This document shows, one piece after another, positions 15,543 through 23,454 of a stretch of 23,552 bases of DNA. The notes below the pieces were generated by a model. The model did no database searches. It was not told the origin of the DNA and worked only from the letters and a program-made list of their open reading frames with translations. Source of the stretch: JAJDFU01 sp964641965 (GTDB lineage: Bacteria > Bacteroidota > Bacteroidia > Chitinophagales > Saprospiraceae); NCBI GenBank assembly GCA_964641965.1, contig CAZXLD010000063.1:1-23552 (forward strand). The letters run 5' to 3'. Each line of letters opens with the position of its first letter. Within the stretch, counting starts at the first letter, position 1. The position numbers were made by a program, and so were the translations under genes.

Positions 15543-16670
15543 TTATGTGGGTACTTTCGGAACCGTTGAAACCAGGCCGTTCCTGGTCAGCTCGAAATCC
15601 TGGGTATAGACTCCCCGCTCTATTTTGTGGGTTACTTTTTTGACGTAGTACAGCCCATTAAAGGCCTCTCCGGCTCCTCTTACACCTACCAATGCTCTTG
15701 CCTTGAGAATGTGCCCGTATCGGACCACATCGAGCGATCCCGTTCCAGTGACGACATCCGAACTGCGGGAGGCTTCTGCGAGGCCCAGCGCTATGGCCTG
15801 AGGAGGAGACAGATAGGCCGTATGCATCATTTTCGGAAATCTACTGGGAATGGGAGGAACCAGTCCCAATGGAGGGTTGATGGGGCTAATATCCGGGATG
15901 GGAATTGGAATTGGAGCCCGGGTTTGCTCATTTTGGATATAGACAATGGGCATAGATTTTGAATCGCCATCAAAGCTAAAATCCAGTGTTTGGACATTCG
16001 TAAATCCATCCATGTTTACGCTGAGGGCTGGTTGTGGGGTGCCGACCTTTATTTCCGGGCCCCAGTAAGCCCTATTGGTTCTTGGTGCAGGGCCCGGATC
16101 AATGTAGAACACATAGCCTACATCGCGGGCAAGCTGTTGGATGTAGTCCAGGTCAGTGCCCTGATGCATTGGGATGCGTTGAGTAGGAATAGGAACATCC
16201 AAAAAGGCACTGGGGATAATCTTTGGGATAATACCAAATACAGCGTATTTCGCAATGATGAGTGCTATCCGCGCTTCAGCCGGCATAGCCGGATAGGGGA
16301 TCCCCGTGAAATCGGTGAGGCCCATAATGGCGGTCAGGTCGGAGCCGGAAACAGAGAGGGTGGATTGCCCCGTCTCCACATCGGGTGTCAGTTGATGATT
16401 TTGAATGACACCATCCATCAAGACGTGCTGAGTACCATTAACAGCCACCAAAAGGATGACACGGATAAAAGGGCCAACTTGACCCAACAAGAGCAATAAG
16501 GTGTTGAGGTGAGATTTGCTGCTGAAGGAAAACGTCAATTGAAAACCGCTGGGCTCCCCGGCCGCAGTGGATACCTCTACTTTTCTCAGGGCATCAATCA
16601 CGATTTTGGGAACCGGTATGGGTATAACCGGACCAATCAGAAGCGACAGTTGAATATTTCCCCTTAGCAT
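15543..16670 (-). CDS. gp27-like hub protein (phage late control D family)
   Basis: This is a 375-residue protein with an ATG start. It shows the late-control D / gp27 layout: an N-terminal beta domain (IDALRKVEVSTAAGEPSGFQLTFSF), a second barrel (LLVAVNGTQHVLMDGVIQNHQ, STLSVSGSDLTAIMGL), then the family hallmark HQGTDLDYIQQLARDVGYVFYI at about 169-190. The C-terminal part closes with ARALVGVRGAGEAFNGLYYVKKVTHKIERGVYTQDFELTRNG. In this family three copies form the hub that adapts the threefold spike to the sixfold tube. It lacks the OB-fold, which is encoded by the next gene. It lies one base after the LysM gene. Confidence 0.94.
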   Translation of the reverse strand: MLRGNIQLSLLIGPVIPIPVPKIVIDALRKVEVSTAAGEPSGFQLTFSFSSKSHLNTLLLLLGQVGPFIRVILLVAVNGTQHVLMDGVIQNHQLTPDVETGQSTLSVSGSDLTAIMGLTDFTGIPYPAMPAEARIALIIAKYAVFGIIPKIIPSAFLDVPIPTQRIPMHQGTDLDYIQQLARDVGYVFYIDPGPAPRTNRAYWGPEIKVGTPQPALSVNMDGFTNVQTLDFSFDGDSKSMPIVYIQNEQTRAPIPIPIPDISPINPPLGLVPPIPSRFPKMMHTAYLSPPQAIALGLAEASRSSDVVTGTGSLDVVRYGHILKARALVGVRGAGEAFNGLYYVKKVTHKIERGVYTQDFELTRNGLVSTVPKVPT

Positions 16671-16671
16671 A

Positions 16672-17025
16672 TTAAAATCCGGAGATACCAGCAGCTTGTG
16701 GAATCTGCAGTATCCGGTCAGTTATTTCAGTGAGTTCTTCGGGGTGCATGGCCAAGTTAGCATCTGCGACTTGCCAGAATTGTTCGGGATCACCCAGGTA
16801 TTTAGCAGTGATATTATCCAATCGTTCACCTTGGCTAACCCGATGCTGTTGCTGGCTGAAATAGTGATCAGGTGGCGGTACGAAACGACGGCGTAGAAAA
16901 ATAATGGGATTCCCGTCAGGGTCGCTTGTAGTATTTGTGCCGACGTTGTAGTAACGACTCGTAACTGGAAGGTTGTGGGCAGGCAAATTGGCTGCTTCCA
17001 AGAAGGATTGGATCGGATCGCTCAT
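16672..17025 (-). CDS. LysM-domain baseplate protein (C-terminal half of a Pvc7/Afp7-type protein)
   Basis: This is a 117-residue protein. Residues 58-108 form a LysM domain: HRVSQGERLDNITAKYLGDP, then QFWQVADANLAMHPEELTE and RILQIP. The N-terminal 55 residues hold a beta hairpin region with IIFLRRRFVPPP. An in-frame TTG one codon upstream exists, but ATG 17025 overlaps the previous stop as TGATG (coupled translation), so I prefer it. In T4 gp53 and Afp7 a LysM domain clips neighbouring wedges together around the hub rather than binding peptidoglycan. The CIS tube domain usually fused to it is encoded by the gene just upstream. Confidence 0.92.
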   Translation of the reverse strand: MSDPIQSFLEAANLPAHNLPVTSRYYNVGTNTTSDPDGNPIIFLRRRFVPPPDHYFSQQQHRVSQGERLDNITAKYLGDPEQFWQVADANLAMHPEELTEITDRILQIPQAAGISGF

Positions 17026-17672
17026 CAAATATTATTTAGACCCAGGCTGCTGAGGCCGGCTGATTTGAATTTACCGGCCAATTGTTCTTTTTGCCGGTGG
17101 TAGGCTAAGTAAAGGCTGCCCCCTTTGTGGGAGAAGCCTAGGTTATCGACCGTGAGCACCTCCATGCTGAGGCTGATCGTCGCCCGGATTGGATTCAATT
17201 GAGGGTCGAAGGCTTCTTCCGTGATGCTAAAGTCGGTCAGGTGTACCGGTACAATTCGATTTTTACTCCAGATGAAAAGGACCAACGGGCTTTCCATTGG
17301 AATAATCTCCAACGATCCGGAATTAGTAAGATCGTTATTTTTGATTAGTCGACTGGAAGTCGGATAGACGATGGTTTCCAACACAGCTAAGGCTGGCTGT
17401 AATCCGTTTACTTTGGTTTGTTCATCGCTGACCTCCAGGAGGTCGGTCGCATCAATTTCGGCTTCGAGCGAATAGGTCTCCGATGGGGGGGCCGTTAGGC
17501 GAAGGGCCTGTGAGCGATCAGTGCCTTCGGTTAGTCGCTTCGGTTGCAAACTGCGGGTTATCGTCTCCGGGTTATACTGTAAGGGGATGATCTTCTGAAC
17601 CACCGCGCTGGTTGGATCGAGTAATACTACACCACCCTTCAGGATTTTGGGAGAAAGTGGAGAAGAAGCCAT
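17025..17672 (-). CDS. CIS tube-initiator domain protein (N-terminal half of a Pvc7/Afp7-type protein)
   Basis: This is a 215-residue protein with an ATG start. Near the start it carries IIPLQYNPETITRSLQPKR (residues 28-46), the FNPxxI-R-S type motif of the contractile-injection-system tube domain. Later strands include ESPLVLFIWSKNRIVPVHLTDFSITEEAFDPQLNPIRATISLSMEVL, a typical closing pattern of this domain. In Afp and PVC the domain helps dock the first tube ring on the hub. No LysM follows in the chain; it is supplied by the next gene (1-base overlap). The 57 bases before the start are the widest intergenic gap in the window and show no convincing promoter. Confidence 0.93.
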   Translation of the reverse strand: MASSPLSPKILKGGVVLLDPTSAVVQKIIPLQYNPETITRSLQPKRLTEGTDRSQALRLTAPPSETYSLEAEIDATDLLEVSDEQTKVNGLQPALAVLETIVYPTSSRLIKNNDLTNSGSLEIIPMESPLVLFIWSKNRIVPVHLTDFSITEEAFDPQLNPIRATISLSMEVLTVDNLGFSHKGGSLYLAYHRQKEQLAGKFKSAGLSSLGLNNI

Positions 17673-17729
17673 TGAAAAACTACCTTAAAGTTGAGCAAAA
17701 CGTGGTTTGGGGTGATCATCAGAGTGGCC

Positions 17730-17999
17730 TTACGGGTTATTCGGGCGTTGCAAACTGCGAAAGATACCGCTTGCAATTTCCCGGCCGATGACTCCGGCAC
17801 TCTGCCCTTTTTTATTAGATAGCGATTCGCTTGTCAGGGTCTCATATTCTGTTTGTTGAAGAAAGGTGTGGGAGAGCCCCTGCTCGGTGAGCATTCTTGT
17901 GAGCTGTTCTTGGATGACAGCTCGCAAATGCGAGCGATCCAACTGGTCATAACCGTGCAGTACGATACGGTCTATTACGATTTCGATGGTAGCGGGCAT
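17730..17999 (-). CDS. Small CIS-cluster protein of unknown function
   Basis: This is an 89-residue protein with an ATG start, not assigned to a named family. Residues 4-16 form a hydrophobic strand (IEIVIDRIVLHG). They are followed by an amphipathic helix (HLRAVIQEQLTRMLTEQGL) and a Gly/Ser-containing tail ending in a helix (GREIASGIFRSL). Small proteins with this strand-helix pattern occur next to the ATPase in other CIS clusters, as I recall. It starts one base after the AAA+ ATPase stop and is followed by a 57-base gap. A role as partner of the ATPase or assembly factor is conjecture from position. Confidence 0.85.
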   Translation of the reverse strand: MPATIEIVIDRIVLHGYDQLDRSHLRAVIQEQLTRMLTEQGLSHTFLQQTEYETLTSESLSNKKGQSAGVIGREIASGIFRSLQRPNNP

Positions 18000-18000
18000 A

Positions 18001-20010
18001 TTATAAGAGGGTTTCAGCGGCGCTCATTTGCTTTTCCAGCTTATTGTACTCTACAAGGGCAGCCTCCTGGATAGCTTGCATCGTTACGGGCTGGTTCTGT
18101 CCGGCAGCGGCGAAAGCCGCATTGAGGGCAATATTCTTGATATTCCCTCCGGCAATATTTAAGGCTGCAAGTTTCTTAGGTTTAAGCCCTTCGGTAGGCG
18201 TTTGCCGGGGAAAGATCCGTTTCCAAATTTCCATGCGCATTTGCGCATCTGGAAACGGAAATTGCACCACGAAGCGGAGTCGACGCAAAAAGGCTTTATC
18301 CAGGGCATTCCGCATATTGGTCGTTAGAATTGCAAGGCCCCGATACTCTTCCATCTTTTGGAGGAGATAACTAACCTCAATGTTTGAATATCGATCGTGG
18401 CTATCCTTGACTTCACTTCTTTTCCCGAAAAGGGCGTCTGCTTCATCAAAGAGCAAAATGGCGCCGCTCTCTTCAGCAGAGTCGAAGATTTTACCAAGGT
18501 TTTTTTCGGTTTCGCCAATGTATTTATTCACTACCTGGCTTAAGTCAATTCGGAAAAGGTCAAGTTGCAATTCATTAGCCAGAACCTCCGAGGCCATCGT
18601 CTTCCCTGTGCCACTCTCTCCTGCAAACAAGGCGCTAATACCCAACCCACGATGGCTTTTTCGGCCAAATCCCCACTCTTGATAAACTTTTCGACGTTGT
18701 TGGACCTGAACCACAATTGCCTTGAGGACAGCCTTTTGCATTTTTGGTAAGACGAGGTCATCCCACCTAGCCAGGGGCTCAATTCGTTGTGCCAGTTGCT
18801 CCAGATTGGGGCGGGTGTGGTTGCAGCAGATTGTCCACAACTGATGGGGCACCGATTGATCCATTGGTGTCGAGGTGCCATTAGAGTTATGGTGCAGGAG
18901 GGTTAATTGAGCTAGTTTTTTTATCGAATGTGCATCAAAATCGAATTGAGTGACGACCTTTTGAACTGTTTCATCGATTAGGGGGATAGGAATATTCAAG
19001 TTTTGTTTCCAGAGTTGATGCTGTTCGGCACTTTCTGGTTTTTTCGTATTGATAATCAATGTCCCTCTCCTGATTTCAGCAATCTGATTCCCTCCACCTA
19101 CCATTACAAAACCATAGGCGCTCTCCAGAAACTGGTAAAAGAAGGCTTGTGAAGACTTATTAGTCTGATCCAGGCTACTCGCATCTAAAAAAAGCGCATA
19201 ATGATTGAGTATGGCCGCTCTATTCCAGAGCAATAGAAAATTAGTCAGTTCTTGAGCATTTTGGGGTAATAGTTGCGCGGGTAGGCGATAAACCGTGTAG
19301 CCATAGGTCGCAAAAGCATTGGCTGCGATGGCAAGATCATCATCCAGGGTATTGCCGCGAAAATAGACGATGGGAAAATAGCCTGTTTCATTAAAGCGAG
19401 CCAATTTCCGGGCAAAGTCCTCTGCTATCTTTTGGTGGGACGAGACTAAATCCACAACGGGCTCAATTCGCTCCAGATACGATCGCAGCCTATGGTCCAG
19501 ATGGCGGAATCCTACTAAATAATGAAGTATAGATTCGTCAATCCGGCAGTTCGAGTTAGTCAGCGAGGCCTCTTTATCCACTTCGATCAAGCGCCAATAA
19601 TTGAGCGGGCCTTCTGGAGTGAGCGCAGACCAATGTGCGTTGGGAAAGGCAGATAGAGCCAAACTAAAGGAGGGATATACCTGGGCGGATTGGTGGCGGA
19701 GCGATTGCAGGAATTGGGCGAATTGGCCATCCAGTTCTATTCCAGCGCAAAGCAACAGCATTTTCCGCTCGAAAGAGCTTAGTCCGAACAGTTCGACTAA
19801 ATTATTTAAAGCCGGTTTGTACGGCAAACCCTCTCCGAAAAGATGGGAATCTGCTGGTGAATGATCAATGGTTTGAGTGTTCTGTTCAGGCTCTTTCTGT
19901 TCGCTTTGGGAATACAAATACTGCTGCAACTCGGTTCTAAGCTCCCGAATGGCAGTCGATAGAAATCGTTGATTGCCCTCAAACCATTGTTCCGTAGAAA
20001 AATCGTTCAT
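18001..20010 (-). CDS. AAA+ ATPase of contractile injection system (Pvc15/Afp15 type)
   Basis: This is a 669-residue protein with an ATG start. The C-terminal AAA+ module has Walker A GESGTGKT (464-471), Walker B ILLFDEADALFG (518-529, D522-E523), sensor 1 at N565 (ILTTNM), Arg-finger candidates R576/R577 (FLRRLRF) and a sensor-2 region near 621-635. Residues about 210-330 look like a degenerate first AAA domain: YFRGNTLDDDL in the Walker A place and YALFLDASS in the Walker B place, both lacking key residues. The N-terminus (1-200) holds a helical domain (VELFGLSSFERKMLLLCAGIELDG). Such ATPases are required for assembly or stability of Afp and PVC particles. The start overlaps the Pvc16-type gene's stop by 4 bases. 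Confidence 0.96.
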   Translation of the reverse strand: MNDFSTEQWFEGNQRFLSTAIRELRTELQQYLYSQSEQKEPEQNTQTIDHSPADSHLFGEGLPYKPALNNLVELFGLSSFERKMLLLCAGIELDGQFAQFLQSLRHQSAQVYPSFSLALSAFPNAHWSALTPEGPLNYWRLIEVDKEASLTNSNCRIDESILHYLVGFRHLDHRLRSYLERIEPVVDLVSSHQKIAEDFARKLARFNETGYFPIVYFRGNTLDDDLAIAANAFATYGYTVYRLPAQLLPQNAQELTNFLLLWNRAAILNHYALFLDASSLDQTNKSSQAFFYQFLESAYGFVMVGGGNQIAEIRRGTLIINTKKPESAEQHQLWKQNLNIPIPLIDETVQKVVTQFDFDAHSIKKLAQLTLLHHNSNGTSTPMDQSVPHQLWTICCNHTRPNLEQLAQRIEPLARWDDLVLPKMQKAVLKAIVVQVQQRRKVYQEWGFGRKSHRGLGISALFAGESGTGKTMASEVLANELQLDLFRIDLSQVVNKYIGETEKNLGKIFDSAEESGAILLFDEADALFGKRSEVKDSHDRYSNIEVSYLLQKMEEYRGLAILTTNMRNALDKAFLRRLRFVVQFPFPDAQMRMEIWKRIFPRQTPTEGLKPKKLAALNIAGGNIKNIALNAAFAAAGQNQPVTMQAIQEAALVEYNKLEKQMSAAETLL

Positions 20011-21335
20011 GAAATATTGATTTGTGGACTTTCGAAGGCATCGTCGGAATCTGTAAACAGTGGGCTTTCCGCTCCATCTACCTGAATGCGTACCAAATAA
20101 TTACCAGGCCGAATACTACTTACAGTAAAGGAGAGATTACTGACGGGAGCCTGGGCACCTGCTAGTTCGGAAGCCGGGAGCCAAAACTGGTAGGAGGCAG
20201 GTGACTCTCCGGACGGTGGCTCCCATTCATTCAAAAGCAGGATTACTTTTTGCCGAGGATGAATTGCTGGTTGGACTTCTACATCGATTTGGGCCGATAG
20301 GAGGTCATCTCCCGTTACGGTATCATCCACAACATCAATGTGAAGTATTTCCGGGCTCAGTACAAAGGCCTTTAAATTAGATTCTACGCCCCTTCTTAGA
20401 TTATCGGAATGATCCAATCTTATCGAGTGCACCACCTGGACGCCTTGCAAACCAGCCATGAGGCTGGCTGGAATGTCCAGCAGGAGTTCCGTATCCCGAA
20501 TGTCATCGGGTACAGGTGTAAACTGCTTCTGATTTATTAATACGGAAACATCCCTTCCTTTAAGATGTAGGCCTCTAATCAGGAGTCGGTGCCCTACTAA
20601 GATTTGCTGATTTTCCCTTAACTCATCTCCTTGGGCTGTCTGGGCTAAAATGGATTGAATAACTGGTTGCTTGAAAGGAAAGGAATAAATTTTGCGCTCT
20701 CGCACCGGTAATGGAGATACTGTGGGTTTTTTACTTTCGATGAGTACGACGGTGGCAGCGTAAGTGGTACATGGACGATACTTGGATTGAATAGCTGCCC
20801 ATAGCTTCGATATCTCTTCGGTATTGAGCGTTTCGGGGGTTATTTTGACTTGTTCTATTTGTTCCGCTAATTCGGAGGTGGCTAATTGGCGCAGGTTTTC
20901 AGGCAAGGTTCCGGCGTTACCTGGCTCAGCCAAGGTCAATGAACGTCGGATGGCAGAGCGATCCAGCACGGGCGTTTCGTGTAGTAGTTGCATCCCGTAA
21001 CCCAGTAGAATCTCAGCGTGCAATTCACTATCGCCAAAGGCGGTCAGCAGGTAATGGAGGTCTAGCGCCAAAGGGGGACGGTTCGTGGGGGTTCCTCTGG
21101 TATTTCTAGAAGGATAACCAATATTTTGCCAACCGGTATTGGGACTAACCCGATAGAGGAATAGGTTGAGTTGGGTCGGAGTCGTACCTGAACTACTTTC
21201 CAAAAGGCTGGGAGGTAAAGAAGAAACTTCGACATTGCTACCGATAGTAGTGCCTACGTCATTATCGATTAGACCGTTATTCAGTAAATCCTTGATAACG
21301 TGCGTCACCGATGCGATCCCTAAAGCCGTGCTCAT
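20007..21335 (-). CDS. DUF4255 / Pvc16-type tail terminator protein
   Basis: This is a 442-residue protein with an ATG start. The N-terminal about 190 residues match DUF4255 (Pvc16 N-terminal domain): ALGIASVTHVIKDLLNNGLIDND, then TPTQLNLFLYRVSPNTGWQNIGYPSRNT and PPLALDLHYLLTAFGDSELHAEILLGYGMQLLHETPVLDR. The remaining about 250 residues are beta-rich, with two or three Ig-like or IPT-like units (for example GHRLLIRGLHLKGRDVSVLINQKQF and RQKVILLLNEWEPP). In Afp and PVC this protein caps the distal end of tube and sheath. The C-terminal extension is longer than in Afp16 and could form a decoration or an anchor at the cap. It overlaps both neighbours by 4 bases. Confidence 0.94.
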   Translation of the reverse strand: MSTALGIASVTHVIKDLLNNGLIDNDVGTTIGSNVEVSSLPPSLLESSSGTTPTQLNLFLYRVSPNTGWQNIGYPSRNTRGTPTNRPPLALDLHYLLTAFGDSELHAEILLGYGMQLLHETPVLDRSAIRRSLTLAEPGNAGTLPENLRQLATSELAEQIEQVKITPETLNTEEISKLWAAIQSKYRPCTTYAATVVLIESKKPTVSPLPVRERKIYSFPFKQPVIQSILAQTAQGDELRENQQILVGHRLLIRGLHLKGRDVSVLINQKQFTPVPDDIRDTELLLDIPASLMAGLQGVQVVHSIRLDHSDNLRRGVESNLKAFVLSPEILHIDVVDDTVTGDDLLSAQIDVEVQPAIHPRQKVILLLNEWEPPSGESPASYQFWLPASELAGAQAPVSNLSFTVSSIRPGNYLVRIQVDGAESPLFTDSDDAFESPQINIS

Positions 21336-22177
21336 GATGGTTTATTGTCCCGCTGCTTGAGGAATTGATCCAGGGAAACCTTTGGGGCCTTTGATTTGGC
21401 CGATCTTCTTTTTTCGGGTTTTGAGGAGGGGGGTGGCCTCCTAATTTCAATTCGATTGATGTTGATTCTAATAGTTGGTGTATTGACTTTTTCCGAATGT
21501 TTTGGGTTGCGTATTTCGAACACAGAACTAACGGATACTGGTTGATCAGGGGTGATTGGAGGCAGGGAGAAGTCATTTTGACGCACTGGCTTGGATCTAT
21601 TTGGAACGCTGCCCGGTATGGATAATCTCGGGGTTCGAGGTAGAAGTATATCGTTGGTTTTAGGAATTCGGGGGTTGCGAATAGGCGGAATTGGGACTGG
21701 TTTGGAGTCCGGAGAAGGCTTTTCGGCTGGCCGAATGGTATCGCGAATGGTCGGCTGCGAAGTGGGAAGTTCAAACAATGCAGCTGACGGTGGTGGATAT
21801 TCGGAAGGAGAGACTGGGGGTAGGCTGGGAGCCGTGTGCGGATGAGCACGCTTTGGTAATTGTTGGCTAACAGTGGGAGGAGGTTGCTCCACGTTCACTT
21901 CTGTAACCGGTTGATGGGCAGTAGACGCCGGAGGAACCAGGTTTAAGTGTAACCTTTTCTTTGCAGCAGGGCGATGAACTGCAGACCATTGGGGAGGCTT
22001 ATTTTTTATTTCCAATTCACCCAAGGGCGGTGGTGTGGGAGGAAGCTGATACGTTTGTGCGGTAAATGCCACAGCCGATCCCTCCCGTGTGGGTTCGAAA
22101 TACCCCGGAGTTCGGGGTTTCACGGATTTTTCCGGATGACTATGACGCTCGATGATGTTGTTAAAAATGTTACTCAT
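21332..22177 (-). CDS. Proline-rich linker protein of CIS cluster
   Basis: This is a 281-residue protein with an ATG start and no catalytic domain. Residues 1-30 (NNIIERHSHPEKSVKPRTPGYFEP) look like a short docking segment. Residues 45-215 are Pro/Ser/Thr-rich and almost certainly disordered. Two short segments at the end stand out: a strand TPTIRININRIEIRRPPP (234-250) and VSLDQFLKQR (267-276). I recall this plan (ordered N-terminal RH...P...FEP, Pro-rich middle, IxIxRIE strand and SLDxxLxxR end) from unnamed proteins in other CIS loci. A flexible tether between two particle parts is an inference. It overlaps both neighbours by 4 bases, in a slot between the tube/baseplate genes and the cap. 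Confidence 0.88.
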   Translation of the reverse strand: MSNIFNNIIERHSHPEKSVKPRTPGYFEPTREGSAVAFTAQTYQLPPTPPPLGELEIKNKPPQWSAVHRPAAKKRLHLNLVPPASTAHQPVTEVNVEQPPPTVSQQLPKRAHPHTAPSLPPVSPSEYPPPSAALFELPTSQPTIRDTIRPAEKPSPDSKPVPIPPIRNPRIPKTNDILLPRTPRLSIPGSVPNRSKPVRQNDFSLPPITPDQPVSVSSVFEIRNPKHSEKVNTPTIRININRIEIRRPPPSSKPEKRRSAKSKAPKVSLDQFLKQRDNKPS

Positions 22178-22908
22178 ACTGGAATCATGTCGAGGTACAT
22201 ACGGCGTCGGAAACTACTCATGTTTAAGATATCCTTTTCGGACCATCCAAATTGACTGGCTAATTCGCACACGTCCCGTATCATCTTGTTTGCCCAGGCG
22301 TTGATTTCAGCCCACAGATAGGATAAAATATCGAAGGGTAAACGCCAGGAATTGCGGCACTCGGGGCATTCCAATTCGAGTATGATATCTGCTTGTGGGT
22401 CGTTCTCTTCTATCTTTCGCAGTACCGCATCCGGAAGATCTTTTGGCATCTCGTTCTCCCAATTGATCGTAGGACTTGATTGGACGATGCACTTCTTAAG
22501 GATCTCCCGGAACCGAGTGTCGGGGTCTTCCAGGGGAAGAATTTCAAAAAGATCCAAGCTATTGGGTGGACGGAGGTGAATTTGATATTCTGCAAAGGGG
22601 AGTATCAGGGTTTTAGCATCCTCTGATTCTGAAATAGATTGAATCGTGATGGCTGAAAGCGGCATTTCCCACTCTACTTTCACTTCGCAATCAGGGCAGT
22701 TAGCTACGTTTTGCAGTCGGGAGCCAAACAATAGCTCCCTAATTTTTAATAACCGAGCATCCCGTTCTCCGATCGATAGAGATGCTGCGGCCCTAAAATC
22801 GTATTCTGGGTAGGCACAGGTCAACAAATACAACCCCCATTCCAGTAGAGATTGGTTCAATCCCACTTCCCAGATAGCCAACAGGTCATGATCGCTGAGG
22901 TGTTTCAT
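22174..22908 (-). CDS. CxxC-containing baseplate accessory protein (T4 gp26/gp51-like)
   Basis: This is a 244-residue protein with an ATG start. It has two separated CxxC pairs, CPDC (71-74) and CPEC (181-184), each in a beta setting (NCPDCEVKVEW and LECPECRNSWRLPF), which together could form one zinc ribbon. The N-terminus is helical (LSDHDLLAIWEVGLNQSLLEWGLYLL). The C-terminus WAEINAWANKMIRDVCELASQFGWSEKDILNMSSFRRRMYLDMI resembles the closing segment of gp26/gp51-type baseplate hub proteins in CIS clusters. It lies 18 bases after the tube gene. The family call is by pattern recall; zinc binding is inferred. Confidence 0.88.
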   Translation of the reverse strand: MKHLSDHDLLAIWEVGLNQSLLEWGLYLLTCAYPEYDFRAAASLSIGERDARLLKIRELLFGSRLQNVANCPDCEVKVEWEMPLSAITIQSISESEDAKTLILPFAEYQIHLRPPNSLDLFEILPLEDPDTRFREILKKCIVQSSPTINWENEMPKDLPDAVLRKIEENDPQADIILELECPECRNSWRLPFDILSYLWAEINAWANKMIRDVCELASQFGWSEKDILNMSSFRRRMYLDMIPV

Positions 22909-22926
22909 GGAAAATAAGGATGTGGA

Positions 22927-23442
22927 TTAAGAAAAGCTTGGCTCGGATGGTTCGGTGACTTCCTCATCCCTGATCCACCCCTCATTCTGCAGCGTAATGG
23001 TTTGAATGGCTATCGCATTACCGCTGGCGTCTAATTCGGGTAGAGCCTGGTACTCCGAAACCCAACAGCGGAGCACCTTGTAGGCCAGTACTTTTTGACC
23101 GGCTTCATTGTACATTTCAATAATGATATCTTTGCGGAAATTGGCCAGGGATACCTCCGAACCGCGGCCGGAATCCAGATTCCAAACCATATTGGCCCAC
23201 GTTTCAAATTCTTTATCGTGGGTTACTCCGCGTTCCAGAGTAATGGGTTCGTATTTGGTCTGACCGGGTGACTTCCGAACGGTACTGGGGTCGCCTCCCT
23301 CCCGGTGTTCAACTGGTTCGGTGGTGCGCTTGAGCATACCTACTTTGCTGACTCCGGCTACGAATCGCCCTTCCCACTGAACGCGGAATTTGAAATTTTT
23401 ATAGGGGTCGAATCGTCTTGGATTAGTGGTGAATTGTGCCAT
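22927..23442 (-). CDS. Inner tube protein (Hcp/gp19-like CIS tail tube)
   Basis: This is a 171-residue protein with an ATG start. It has the CIS and phage tail tube pattern: RRFDPYKNFKFRVQWEGRFVAGVSKVGML at 9-37, then a KYEPITLERGVTHDKEFETWANMVW loop at 63-87, and FRKDIIIEMYNEAGQKVLAYKVLRCWVSEYQALPELDA...IAIQTITLQNEGW. The length (about 150-170) fits the family. In this family hexameric rings stack into the tube driven out by sheath contraction and hold cargo in their lumen. It follows the sheath gene by 12 bases. Only this one tube gene is seen here; other tube paralogues may lie upstream. Confidence 0.95.
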   Translation of the reverse strand: MAQFTTNPRRFDPYKNFKFRVQWEGRFVAGVSKVGMLKRTTEPVEHREGGDPSTVRKSPGQTKYEPITLERGVTHDKEFETWANMVWNLDSGRGSEVSLANFRKDIIIEMYNEAGQKVLAYKVLRCWVSEYQALPELDASGNAIAIQTITLQNEGWIRDEEVTEPSEPSFS

Positions 23443-23454
23443 GATTGGAAATGT

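Noticed and set aside
17673..17729. Internal promoter in the widest intergenic gap
   Set aside because: A TAGTTTTT string slightly resembles the Bacteroidota -7 element (TAnnTTTG), but its distance to the nearest TTTG is too short and the site is unconvincing.
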